Shown here: one piece after another, positions 15,799-24,041 of the stretch
Numbering within the stretch: position 1 is the first letter of the stretch
Layout: the number at the start of each line of letters is the position of its first letter
DNA from: FEN-1219 sp964503125
GTDB lineage: Bacteria > Pseudomonadota > Gammaproteobacteria > Steroidobacterales > Rariloculaceae
DNA length: 64,000 bases
Assembly (NCBI GenBank): GCA_964503125.1
Contig: CAZCZE010000012.1
Location: 40,895 to 104,894, forward strand
Direction of reading: 5' to 3'
The notes under the pieces: generated by a model
Database searches by the model: none
What the model was told of the DNA's origin: nothing
What the model saw: the letters and a program-made list of their open reading frames with translations, nothing else
Position numbers and translations under genes: made by a program

Positions 15799-16748
15799 TG
15801 GGACACCCGCGACACGAACAGCAGCATCGCGCCGAGCAGTCCCAGCATCAATGCCACGCCGAGAAACTCCGGGACGCGAAACACGCGCATCTTCGCGGTT
15901 GCGGTCTCGAAGACAACCAGGAGAAAGCCGCCCACGGCGAGCTTGATCGCATATGCGACGAACCCGATCGCGTAGGCCGCTGCGCCGCCGCCGGCGACGG
16001 CGGTTCCCCACGGCGCGAACATGCAAGCGATGAGCGACATGTACAGCAGCAGCTTCAGGGACGCGGCGGCCTCGATCACCGCGAGGTGGCGGCCGGAGTA
16101 CTCGAGGATCATGGCTTCGTGCACCATCGTGAGCTCGAGGTGCGTTGCAGGGTTGTCGACGGGAATACGCGCGTTCTCCGCGAGCGCCACGATGATCAGC
16201 GCGACGATCGCGAGCGCCAACGAGATGCTCAGCCCCATGTTGGGTCCAAGCATGTACGCCGAGATCGTGGAGAGCTGCGTCGACCCGGCGAACAACGACA
16301 GCGTGAAGACGACCATGAGCATCGCCGGCTCCGCAAGCGATGCGAACATCATTTCGCGGCTGGAGCCGATGCCGCCGAAGCTCGTGCCGACGTCGAGGCC
16401 GGCGAGCGCCAAAAAGAAGCGTGCCGTGCCGAGCAGTCCGACGATCACGATCAAGTCGGCGCCCGCGCTGAAAGTCAGGCCCGTAGCGAACGTCGGAATC
16501 AACGCCGCGGCGACCCAGGTCGTCGCGAAGATCACATAGGGCGCGCTGCGAAAGAGCCACGACGCGTTTTCGGCGACGACCGTTTCCTTGCGAATCAGCT
16601 TCAGGAGGTCGCGATACGGCTGGAGCAACGGCGGTCCGCGTCGGCGCAACAGGCGCGCCTTGACTTTGCGCGTTACGCCGGTCAAGAGCGGAGCCAGAAC
16701 GAGCACCGCCGCCAATTGCACGAGCTGCGTGAGCCAATCGCGAATCAT
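15795..16748 (-). CDS. Ehr-type complex copy 1, HyfC/NuoH-like membrane subunit
   Basis: 317-residue homologue of HyfC/HycD and NuoH, the subunit that links the soluble redox arm to the antiporter chain. The signature loop ARIPVDNPATHLELTMVHEAM with EYSGRHLA is intact, as is the N-terminal PLLQPYRDLLKLIRKE. About eight helices. Its length equals that of its paralogue in copy 2 exactly (317 residues), and both keep the same loops, arguing that both complexes are under functional selection. ATGA overlaps join it to the HyfB-like gene upstream and the HyfE-like gene downstream. Confidence 0.9.
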   Translation of the reverse strand: MIRDWLTQLVQLAAVLVLAPLLTGVTRKVKARLLRRRGPPLLQPYRDLLKLIRKETVVAENASWLFRSAPYVIFATTWVAAALIPTFATGLTFSAGADLIVIVGLLGTARFFLALAGLDVGTSFGGIGSSREMMFASLAEPAMLMVVFTLSLFAGSTQLSTISAYMLGPNMGLSISLALAIVALIIVALAENARIPVDNPATHLELTMVHEAMILEYSGRHLAVIEAAASLKLLLYMSLIACMFAPWGTAVAGGGAAAYAIGFVAYAIKLAVGGFLLVVFETATAKMRVFRVPEFLGVALMLGLLGAMLLFVSRVSQ

Positions 16749-18787
16749 CGCCAGGTTCCGATGATGATCAGCAGCAGGATCAGCGTGGCGAATACCAACA
16801 TCAGGTATTTGCGGATCGTGAGAAACTGCAGGTTCGAAAGGTGCCCGGCCAGCACGTCCACGAGACGGATCACCGGCGCGTAGAACAACTCCCAGACGGT
16901 ATCGTGCATGTCGACGCGCAGCCTCGCCGCGCCCGCGGCGCCGGGCTTCGGCATCTCCACGTGCTCGCGCGCGCGGAATACGAGGCTGCCGAACACTCGC
17001 CGGATCGGTTGCGCGAAGCTGCCCGAGGTGTATTGCGTGGCCGGGCTCGGATCGGGAAATCCACAATCCCAGGCCGGCGCGCGGCGCAGAGCGTGCGAGG
17101 CCACGCGGCGGGCGATCAGAGCGGTGGCCGCCGCCGCAATTGCGATCATCGCGAATACCAGCAGGCCGCCGTACGCTCCGCGCTCCGCGCTGATCGGCGC
17201 TACCTTGAGCCACGGCTGCGCGGCTTGGCTGTCGAGCCGCGCGCCAACGAGCACGTCACTCACGCCGCGCAGCGCATCCATGACCCAACCGGGCAGCACT
17301 CCGGCGAGAAGGCACAGGGCCGCAAACGCGACCATCGCGCTTCGCAACCAAAGGTCCGTCTCGCGCGCCGCCATCGCAACCTGCGACCGCGGCCGGCCCA
17401 AGAACGTCGAGCCGAAGGCCTTGACGAAGCATGCCGCCGCGAGCGCTGCGGAACACGCGAGCGTCGCGCCGATCGCGGGAACGAGGAGCCGCGGGATCCA
17501 TTGCGGCAGCTCGGGACTCAGCAGAATCGCCTGAAACGTCAGCCATTCCGAAACGAATCCGTTGAACGGCGGCAGCGCGGAGATCGCGACGCAGCCGACG
17601 AGGAACGTCACCGCCGTGACCGGCATCCGGTGAATCAGCCCGCCCAAGTGTTCCATGTCCCGCTCACCGGTCGCGTTCAAGATCGCGCCGGATCCCAAGA
17701 ACAACAGGCTCTTGAACAACGAGTGATTGAACACGTGAAAGACCGCGGCGACGAGCGCGAGCGCTGCGGCGGCGCCCATGCCGCTCGCCTCGAATGCGAG
17801 CGCGAGACCGAGGCCGATGAAGATGATGCCGATGTTCTCGACGGTGTGGTAGGCGAGCAAGCGCTTCAAATCGTGCTCCATCAAGGCATGCAGCACGCCG
17901 AGAAACGCCGTGACGCCCGCGACCACGAGGACCGGAACGCTCCACCACCACGACGGCGGACCGGCGAGATCGAACACGATGCGCATGAATCCGTAGACCG
18001 CCACTTTGGTCATCACGCCGCTCATCAATGCGGACACGTGGCTCGGCGCCGCGGGATGCGCAAGCGGCAGCCAAGCGTGCAGCGGCACGAGACCCGCCTT
18101 GGAGCCGGCGCCCACGAGTGCAAGCACGAGCACGAGCGCCGCGGGACCGAACGCCGCCGACTGGCGCATCTCGGCGAAGCTGTAGCCGCCGTCCGTGCCT
18201 GCGAGGACGCCGAAAGCGAACAGCAGCGTCAGTGCCCCGGCGGCGGCCATGATCACGTATACGAGGCCGGCATAACGGTTGCCCTCGCTGCGGTCCTCGC
18301 TGACCACGAGCGCCCAAGACGCGAGCGACATGAACTCCCAGCCGACGAGAAATGAGAACGCGTCCTGCGCGAGCAGCACCAGATTCATCCCGGCGATGAA
18401 CGCCGGGTAGAACGGCACGACTCGTTGCGGATCGCGCGCGTGGGCTCCGTACCCGATTGCTCCGACGCTCACGATGGCGCTCGTCACGTTGACGATCACC
18501 GCGAAAGCGGCGCTCAATGCATCGAACGCGAGGAGCGTCTGGCCGAGCGGCAATCCGACGGCGAGCCGAATCTCACTGGGGGTCGGGCTCGGGTCGAGCA
18601 AGGCAAGCAGCGCGAGACCCGCTAGCGCGGCGCACACGAGCGCGCATGCGCCATAGACGAAACGGCTTCCGAGCGCGTGGCGGGCAAGGAACGCTCCGAG
18701 CACGGCAAGAACAAGCAGCGACGCGATTGCGGCGGCGGCGAGCTGTGCGAGCAACAGCGTCTCCGGGAACCACAGCGCCTGGATCAT
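16745..18787 (-). CDS. Ehr-type complex copy 1, HyfB/NuoL-like antiporter subunit
   Basis: 680-residue Mrp-type antiporter subunit, first gene of copy 1. Ion-path residues appear in VGWEFMSLASW, VGAGSKAGLVPLHAWLPLAHPAAPSHVSALMSGVMTK and LAYHTVENIGIIFIG; the C-terminus carries a further long helical extension and an APAWDCGFPDPSPATQYT stretch typical of HyfB/HycC. The gene starts 78 bp after the end of copy 2, close enough for one long transcript but leaving room for a secondary promoter. The paralogue at 24038-26044 has the same architecture. Confidence 0.9.
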   Translation of the reverse strand: MIQALWFPETLLLAQLAAAAIASLLVLAVLGAFLARHALGSRFVYGACALVCAALAGLALLALLDPSPTPSEIRLAVGLPLGQTLLAFDALSAAFAVIVNVTSAIVSVGAIGYGAHARDPQRVVPFYPAFIAGMNLVLLAQDAFSFLVGWEFMSLASWALVVSEDRSEGNRYAGLVYVIMAAAGALTLLFAFGVLAGTDGGYSFAEMRQSAAFGPAALVLVLALVGAGSKAGLVPLHAWLPLAHPAAPSHVSALMSGVMTKVAVYGFMRIVFDLAGPPSWWWSVPVLVVAGVTAFLGVLHALMEHDLKRLLAYHTVENIGIIFIGLGLALAFEASGMGAAAALALVAAVFHVFNHSLFKSLLFLGSGAILNATGERDMEHLGGLIHRMPVTAVTFLVGCVAISALPPFNGFVSEWLTFQAILLSPELPQWIPRLLVPAIGATLACSAALAAACFVKAFGSTFLGRPRSQVAMAARETDLWLRSAMVAFAALCLLAGVLPGWVMDALRGVSDVLVGARLDSQAAQPWLKVAPISAERGAYGGLLVFAMIAIAAAATALIARRVASHALRRAPAWDCGFPDPSPATQYTSGSFAQPIRRVFGSLVFRAREHVEMPKPGAAGAARLRVDMHDTVWELFYAPVIRLVDVLAGHLSNLQFLTIRKYLMLVFATLILLLIIIGTWR

Positions 18788-18865
18788 GCGTTCATCCCGC
18801 CGCCAATTATCAGGACATCGACTCGCGATGCAATGTGCGTGCCCATCGATGCACGCGCCGCCGCC

Positions 18866-19393
18866 CTATGGATCGCTCGGCGGCGTTGCCGCGGCGGTGA
18901 TCGCCGTCAGTATTCCGGCCAGGATTCGGTTCGGGTGCGGCGGGCAGCCCGGCACGGCGGTGTTGACAGGGATGACGTTCGCCACCGAGCCGGCGCTCGC
19001 GTAGCTGCAGCCGAAGATGCCGCCGGTGCAGCCGCAGTCACCGATCGCTACGACGAGCTTCGGGTCCGGCGTGGCGTCATAGGTTCGTTTCAGCGCCAGC
19101 TCCATGTTGCGCGCCACGGGGCCCGTCACGAGCAGCAGGTCCGCGTGCCGCGGGCTCGCGACGAAGCGGATCCCGAGCCCTTCGAGATTGTAGAAAGAGT
19201 TGTTGAGCGCGTGGATCTCGAGCTCGCAGCCGTTGCACGAGCCGGCGTCGATCTGGCGAATGCAGAGCGCCCGGCCGAGCGTGCCGAGGATTTGCGCCTG
19301 CAGGTGCTCACGTACCCGGAGCTGCTCGTCGAGCGGCGGCGGCGTTTCGGTGACGACACCGACCGAGCCGATCTGATGGAGGGTTTTCCACAT
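18866..19393 (-). CDS. Ehr-type complex copy 2, NuoB/HyfI-like [4Fe-4S] small subunit
   Basis: 175-residue N2-cluster subunit. Ligand cysteines are in DAGSCNGCELEIHAL (CxxC), AIGDCGC and VPGCPPHP. An additional Cys-rich stretch (GCTGGIFGCS) differs from copy 1. The N-terminus (MWKTLHQIGSVG) is short and non-conserved. It lies 8 bp after the large subunit and ends 78 bp before copy 1 begins, so copy 2 is complete and precedes copy 1 in the direction of transcription. Confidence 0.87.
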   Translation of the reverse strand: MWKTLHQIGSVGVVTETPPPLDEQLRVREHLQAQILGTLGRALCIRQIDAGSCNGCELEIHALNNSFYNLEGLGIRFVASPRHADLLLVTGPVARNMELALKRTYDATPDPKLVVAIGDCGCTGGIFGCSYASAGSVANVIPVNTAVPGCPPHPNRILAGILTAITAAATPPSDP

Positions 19394-19401
19394 GGATTTC
19401 T

Positions 19402-20934
19402 CTAGAGGTCGTGGCCGCTGTAGGACAGGTTGAACGATTTATTGATCAACGGAAAATCAGGCACGATGTTGCCGATGATCGCGTACTCGAGCGCAGGCCA
19501 GTTCTGCCACGACGGGTCGTGCGGATGGCAGCGGCGAATGTAGCCGTCATTGCCGGCCGTGAGGCCAACGATGACGGGCCCGCGCCAGCCCTCCACGGCT
19601 CCGAGGCCGGTTTCGCCCGCTGCCGGCACGGGGATCTCCATGACAACGGGTCCCGGCGCCGCTTGCTGCGCGATCGCTTCGACGAGGCGTACCGACTCGA
19701 GCAGTTCGTCGAACCGCACGGCCACCCGGGCCGCGACATCGCCTTCGGTGCGGACGATCCTGCGCACCTGCAGTGGGCCGTAGGGCTCGCAGGGGATATC
19801 GGCGCGCAGGTCCTTCGGTTGACCGCTCGCGCGCGCGGCGAACCCCACGAGCCCGAGTTGAGAGGCGAGATCCGGGGTAACGACGCCCGTGCCCGCGAAC
19901 CGATCCCGCACGCCGGCATGCTCGTCGAAGATCTCGCGAACAGTGGTCGCATCCACCGCGAGGTCGCGGGCGCACGCTGCGAGCTTCGCCAGACTCTCGG
20001 TGGATACATCGTGTGCCACGCCGCCCGGGATGACGAAGTCGAGCAGGTAGCGCTGGCCGAGAGCCGCCTGTGTCGCTCGCAACCATAGCTCCTTGACGCG
20101 CGACAGCTGGGCGAGGCCGAACGCAAACCCCGCATCGTTGCCGAGCGCACCGAGATCGCCGAGATGATTGGCGATTCGTTCCGCCTCGAGCGCCAAGGCG
20201 CGCAGCCACGCGGCACGCGCGGGAACGCTTACACGCGCCAGTCCTTCGAGGGCTTGGCAGTACGCCCATGAATACGCCACGGCGCTGTCGCCCGAAACTC
20301 TCGCGGCGACCCGATGCCCCTCGAGCATCCGCGTGCGACCCAGTAATTGCTCGATGCCCTTGTGAACGTAACCGAGCCGTTCCTCGAGGCGCAGAACCTT
20401 CTCGCCGACGACCGAGAAGCGAAAGTGGCCGGGCTCGATGATGCCCGCATGCACGGGGCCGACGGGTATCTCGTGGACGCCGTCGCCCGTGACGCGCACG
20501 AACGCGTAGTCGTCGGGCCGGAGCTCCTGCGGCGGCGCTTCCTCGGAGTCCGGCGCCAGCGGCCGGTACGCAGCCGGCCACGCGGAATGTCGCAGCCAAG
20601 GTCGGGAATCGGCAGCCTGCGCGCGAATGCCGGTCAGGTCGGCGGTAGCGCGTTGCATGCGGTTGGCGGCCGGAAAGATGTCGCTTAAAGTCGGATACTC
20701 GGCGTCTCGTGCCGCGAGCGACAAGTTAACCAGCAGCAGGAAATCATCGCCGCTGAACAACGCTCGCACGAGCGCCGTTTGGCGGCACTCTCCCCAGAGG
20801 GCATACAAGCCTGCTGCGCCGGCGGCCAAATCGAGGGCGACCGGGCGCCAGCTCTCGACGCCGACGTCGAGCTCGCGAGCGCCAGGCGCGCCCGGTAGCG
20901 TCCGCGACTGTTCTAGCCACTTGCGAAGCGCCAT
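19402..20934 (-). CDS. Ehr-type complex copy 2, large subunit (HyfG/NuoCD-like) lacking Ni-Fe ligands
   Basis: 510 residues, NuoC-like part fused to a NuoD/large-subunit domain. The N-terminal Ni-Fe motif is again RVSGDS (212-217), and the C-terminal one is NKSFNL (498-503), so all four canonical cysteines are gone (Ser/Ser and Ser/Leu). In copy 1 one Cys remains at the last position. Conserved helices (LRLEERLGYVHKGIEQL, ERIANHLGDLG) and the C-terminal SYSGHDL end are shared with copy 1. The N-terminal domain is strongly diverged between the two. It therefore cannot be an active hydrogenase; the reaction is unknown. Confidence 0.87.
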   Translation of the reverse strand: MALRKWLEQSRTLPGAPGARELDVGVESWRPVALDLAAGAAGLYALWGECRQTALVRALFSGDDFLLLVNLSLAARDAEYPTLSDIFPAANRMQRATADLTGIRAQAADSRPWLRHSAWPAAYRPLAPDSEEAPPQELRPDDYAFVRVTGDGVHEIPVGPVHAGIIEPGHFRFSVVGEKVLRLEERLGYVHKGIEQLLGRTRMLEGHRVAARVSGDSAVAYSWAYCQALEGLARVSVPARAAWLRALALEAERIANHLGDLGALGNDAGFAFGLAQLSRVKELWLRATQAALGQRYLLDFVIPGGVAHDVSTESLAKLAACARDLAVDATTVREIFDEHAGVRDRFAGTGVVTPDLASQLGLVGFAARASGQPKDLRADIPCEPYGPLQVRRIVRTEGDVAARVAVRFDELLESVRLVEAIAQQAAPGPVVMEIPVPAAGETGLGAVEGWRGPVIVGLTAGNDGYIRRCHPHDPSWQNWPALEYAIIGNIVPDFPLINKSFNLSYSGHDL

Positions 20935-20954
20935 ATGGTCTCCCTATGGGTGCC

Positions 20955-22418
20955 TCATCGACCGGCAATCAAATCGGCCGCCGTGCGATACCAATCGGCG
21001 AGGTAGGGCGGTATGAAGACCCCGAGCAACAACACCAGGGCCAAGTGCGTGAAGACCGGTAGCAGGGCGGGCGAGTGCGGAAGCCGCTTGGCGGTGGTTT
21101 CGCCGAACACCATAGGTTGAACGCGGCGGAAGATCGCCGCGAACGCAATCCCGAGCGCGAGCAGCAGGATCGGCGTCGACCAGGGTTCCTGGCGCATGGC
21201 CGTCGTCAGGATTAGGAACTCGCTCGCAAACACGCCAAATGGCGGCATGCCGAGGATCGCCAAGGAGCCCATCATAAGCCCCCAGCCGAGCGTCGGACTC
21301 ACCGTTACCAGCCCGCGAATCTCGTCGATGGTCTGCGTGCCGACCTTCTGCGCGGCGTGGCCCACGGAGAAGAAGATCGCAGACTTGGTCAAGGAATGGA
21401 CCGTCATGTGCAGCAACGCCGCGAAATTGGCGACGGGGCCGCCCATGCCGAAGGCGAACGCGATGATGCCCATGTGCTCGATCGACGAATAGGCGAACAG
21501 CCGCTTGACGTCTTTCTGGCGCCAGAGGAACAGCGACGCCAGCACGACCGACAGCAAGCCAAACGCCATGAGCATGCGCGACGGCAACGCCGATTGCAGC
21601 GACCCTTCGACGAGCACTTTGCAGCGGACGACGGCGTAGATGGCGACGTTGAGCAGCAGGCCGGACAGCACGGCCGAGATCGGCGTGGGGCCTTCGGCAT
21701 GCGCGTCGGGTAACCAGTTGTGCAGCGGTGCGAGGCCCACCTTGGTGCCGTAGCCGACGAGCAGGAACACGAACGCCAACGTGAGCACTGCCGGCTCGAG
21801 CTGGCCCTTGACCTCGTTGAGATTGGTCCACAAGAGCGCCGTCATACCGCTGCCGCCGAGCACCTTCTCGGCCGCGAAGTACAGCAAGATCGTGCCGAAT
21901 AGAGCCTGCGCGATACCGACGCTACAGAGAATGAAGTACTTCCAACCCGCCTCGAGGCTCGCGGGCGTTCGGTACAACGTCACGAGCAGCACCGTGGAAA
22001 GCGTCGCCGCCTCCATCGCCACCCAGATCATCCCCATGTTGTTGCTCGTGAGCGCCAACAGCATCGCGGCGATGAACAGCTGATACATGCTGTGGTAGAG
22101 GCGCAGGTGCTGCGGTTTCACACGCCCGTGCTCGGCCTCGATGCGCATGTAAGGGCGCGAGAACAGCGACGTCGTAAAGCTCACGAACGCCGTGAGCGTC
22201 ACGAGAAATACGTTGAACGGATCGATGAAGAACTGCTCGCCGAAGGCCGTGAAGCTGCCGTCGCCGATGACGCGGCTCGTGAGCGCGCAAGCGGCGACGA
22301 AGGTCGCGGCGCTGAACCCGACGTTGACCTCGGCCGCCCAATGCCGCCCACCGACGGCAGCGAGAGACGCGGCGCCGAGCACCGGCGCGGCCAGCAACAA
22401 GCCGAGCTCGATGCTCAC
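20955..22418 (-). CDS. Ehr-type complex copy 2, HyfF/NuoN-like antiporter subunit
   Basis: 487-residue Mrp-type membrane subunit. It shows the same channel landmarks as copy 1: VAMEAATLSTVLLVTLYRT, WKYFILCSVGIAQALFGTILLYFAA, GYGTKVGLAPLHNWLPDAHAEGPTPISAVLSG and KRLFAYSSIEHMGI. The ATG overlaps the stop of the HyfE-like gene (22415-22418), and 20 bp separate it from the large subunit. It is visibly the closest pair of paralogues in the array when compared with 13685-15139. Confidence 0.88.
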   Translation of the reverse strand: MSIELGLLLAAPVLGAASLAAVGGRHWAAEVNVGFSAATFVAACALTSRVIGDGSFTAFGEQFFIDPFNVFLVTLTAFVSFTTSLFSRPYMRIEAEHGRVKPQHLRLYHSMYQLFIAAMLLALTSNNMGMIWVAMEAATLSTVLLVTLYRTPASLEAGWKYFILCSVGIAQALFGTILLYFAAEKVLGGSGMTALLWTNLNEVKGQLEPAVLTLAFVFLLVGYGTKVGLAPLHNWLPDAHAEGPTPISAVLSGLLLNVAIYAVVRCKVLVEGSLQSALPSRMLMAFGLLSVVLASLFLWRQKDVKRLFAYSSIEHMGIIAFAFGMGGPVANFAALLHMTVHSLTKSAIFFSVGHAAQKVGTQTIDEIRGLVTVSPTLGWGLMMGSLAILGMPPFGVFASEFLILTTAMRQEPWSTPILLLALGIAFAAIFRRVQPMVFGETTAKRLPHSPALLPVFTHLALVLLLGVFIPPYLADWYRTAADLIAGR

Positions 22419-23083
22419 TGGTCCTCCCGCAGCGATTCGAGATGATGCAGATCGAGGCTGTCGAACTGCTCGCGGATCTGGAAAAAGAACACTCCGAGCA
22501 CGAGCATCGCGACGAGCACATCGAGCGCAACGCCGAGCTCCACGATCATGGGCATGCCGTAGGTCGCGCTCATGGCGCCGAAGAACAAGCCGTTCTCCAT
22601 CGACAGAAAGCCCACGACCTGAGACATGGCCTTGCGGCGCGTGATCATCGTGAGGAACGACAGCAAGATGACGGCGACCGCGATGCCGATGCCGCTGCGC
22701 GTCGCCGTGCTCGCGAGAGCCACGATCGGCTGTGCCAAGCCGAACGAGAAGATCACGAGGAGCAGGCCGATGAGCATGGTTCCCGAGATCTGCAGTAACG
22801 GCTCGCTATCCCAGTAGACCCCGAGACGTTTGATGAGACGGTTGAGCAACCAAGGCAGGAACAGAACCTTGAGCAGCAATGTGAGCAGCGCCGAGAGATA
22901 GAGATGAGTCTCGCCCGTGCGCCAGGCCAAGAGCAGCGTGGCGGCGCAGAGCAGCGCCGCCTGGACGGCGAGCAGTTTCACGAGAGTGACGACGCGCCGC
23001 TGCGAGAGCATGCCGAATGCGAGCAGCAGGAAGAGCGCGGCAATCGCATTCAAGATTTGCAGATCGAGCGACAGGTCACTCAT
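22415..23083 (-). CDS. Ehr-type complex copy 2, HyfE-like membrane subunit
   Basis: 222-residue membrane subunit with about seven helices. Landmarks are FGMLSQRRVVTLVKLLAVQA at the N-terminus, LLKVLFLPWLLNRLIKRLG, the TRRKAMSQVVGFLSMENGLFFGAMSATYG segment, and a charged tail (QIREQFDSLDLHHLESL). The ATGA junction with the HyfF-like gene suggests coupled translation; 4 bp separate it from the HyfC-like stop. Confidence 0.85.
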   Translation of the reverse strand: MSDLSLDLQILNAIAALFLLLAFGMLSQRRVVTLVKLLAVQAALLCAATLLLAWRTGETHLYLSALLTLLLKVLFLPWLLNRLIKRLGVYWDSEPLLQISGTMLIGLLLVIFSFGLAQPIVALASTATRSGIGIAVAVILLSFLTMITRRKAMSQVVGFLSMENGLFFGAMSATYGMPMIVELGVALDVLVAMLVLGVFFFQIREQFDSLDLHHLESLREDQ

Positions 23084-23087
23084 GGGC

Positions 23088-24041
23088 TCAACCTTCGAGC
23101 AGCAGATGAACGAGCAGGCCGAGAACGGCCAATAGGAATGCCGTCGCCAGCAGCTCCGGCACTCGGAACACGCGTAGCTTCGCGAACGAGGTCTCGGCTA
23201 CGGCGAGCACGGCGCCGCAGACGACGAGCTTGAGCCCGAGAATCGGGATGGCCCCGAGCAGTGCCGCGACCGTCGGCATCTCCGTGGTGGCAGCGCCCCA
23301 CGGCACGAACAGAGCGAGGCCGATGCAGGCATAGTTGAATAGCTTGAGACCGGCCGACCACTCCATGAGTGCGAGATGGCGCGCCGAATACTCGAGCAAC
23401 ATCGCCTCGTGAATCATCGTGAGCTCGAGGTGCGTCGCCGGATTGTCGACGGGGAGCCGCGCGTTCTCGGCGAGCAGCACGAGCGAAAATGCCACGGCCG
23501 TGAAAGCGAGGCTCGGGTAGAGCGCGAACGACTCCGTGGCGAGGTGCTCCGCGATCGCGGGCAATGCCGTGCTCTGCGAGATCAGCGACGCCACGAAGAT
23601 CACGATGAGCAGCGCGGGCTCGGCAAGGAAGCCCACCATCATTTCGCGCCGTGCCCCGAGTGAGCCGAACGCCGTGCCGACGTCCATGGCCGCGAGCGAC
23701 ATGAAGACGCGCGCCGTCGCGAGCAGCCCCACGAGCGCGATGGCGTCGGCCGCGTCCGAGAACGGCAGGTTCGTGCCCGTCGAGGGCACGATCGCGGCGG
23801 CGCAGATCATCGTCCCGAACACGATGTAAGGCGCCGTGCGGAACAACGGCGAGGCGCGCTCGGCGAGCACGGCTTCCTTGACGAGCAGCTTGCGAATGTT
23901 GCGATATGGCAGCCAGATGCTCGGCGGCGTGCGGTTCTGGAGCACGGCCCTGCACTGCGCGATCCAGCCCGCGAACAACGGCGCGGCGAACAGCGCGATC
24001 AGCACCTCGAGGACCTGAATCGGCCACGTGAGGTCGATCAT
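23088..24041 (-). CDS. Ehr-type complex copy 2, HyfC/NuoH-like membrane subunit
   Basis: 317-residue NuoH-like linker subunit. The key loop reads ARLPVDNPATHLELTMIHEAM with LEYSARHLAL; WLPYRNIRKLLVKEAVLAE is the N-terminal amphipathic segment. The start at 24041 overlaps the HyfB-like stop in ATGA; the much longer open frame upstream is a shadow of the HyfB-like gene. Same length and motif order as 15795-16748. Confidence 0.9.
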   Translation of the reverse strand: MIDLTWPIQVLEVLIALFAAPLFAGWIAQCRAVLQNRTPPSIWLPYRNIRKLLVKEAVLAERASPLFRTAPYIVFGTMICAAAIVPSTGTNLPFSDAADAIALVGLLATARVFMSLAAMDVGTAFGSLGARREMMVGFLAEPALLIVIFVASLISQSTALPAIAEHLATESFALYPSLAFTAVAFSLVLLAENARLPVDNPATHLELTMIHEAMLLEYSARHLALMEWSAGLKLFNYACIGLALFVPWGAATTEMPTVAALLGAIPILGLKLVVCGAVLAVAETSFAKLRVFRVPELLATAFLLAVLGLLVHLLLEG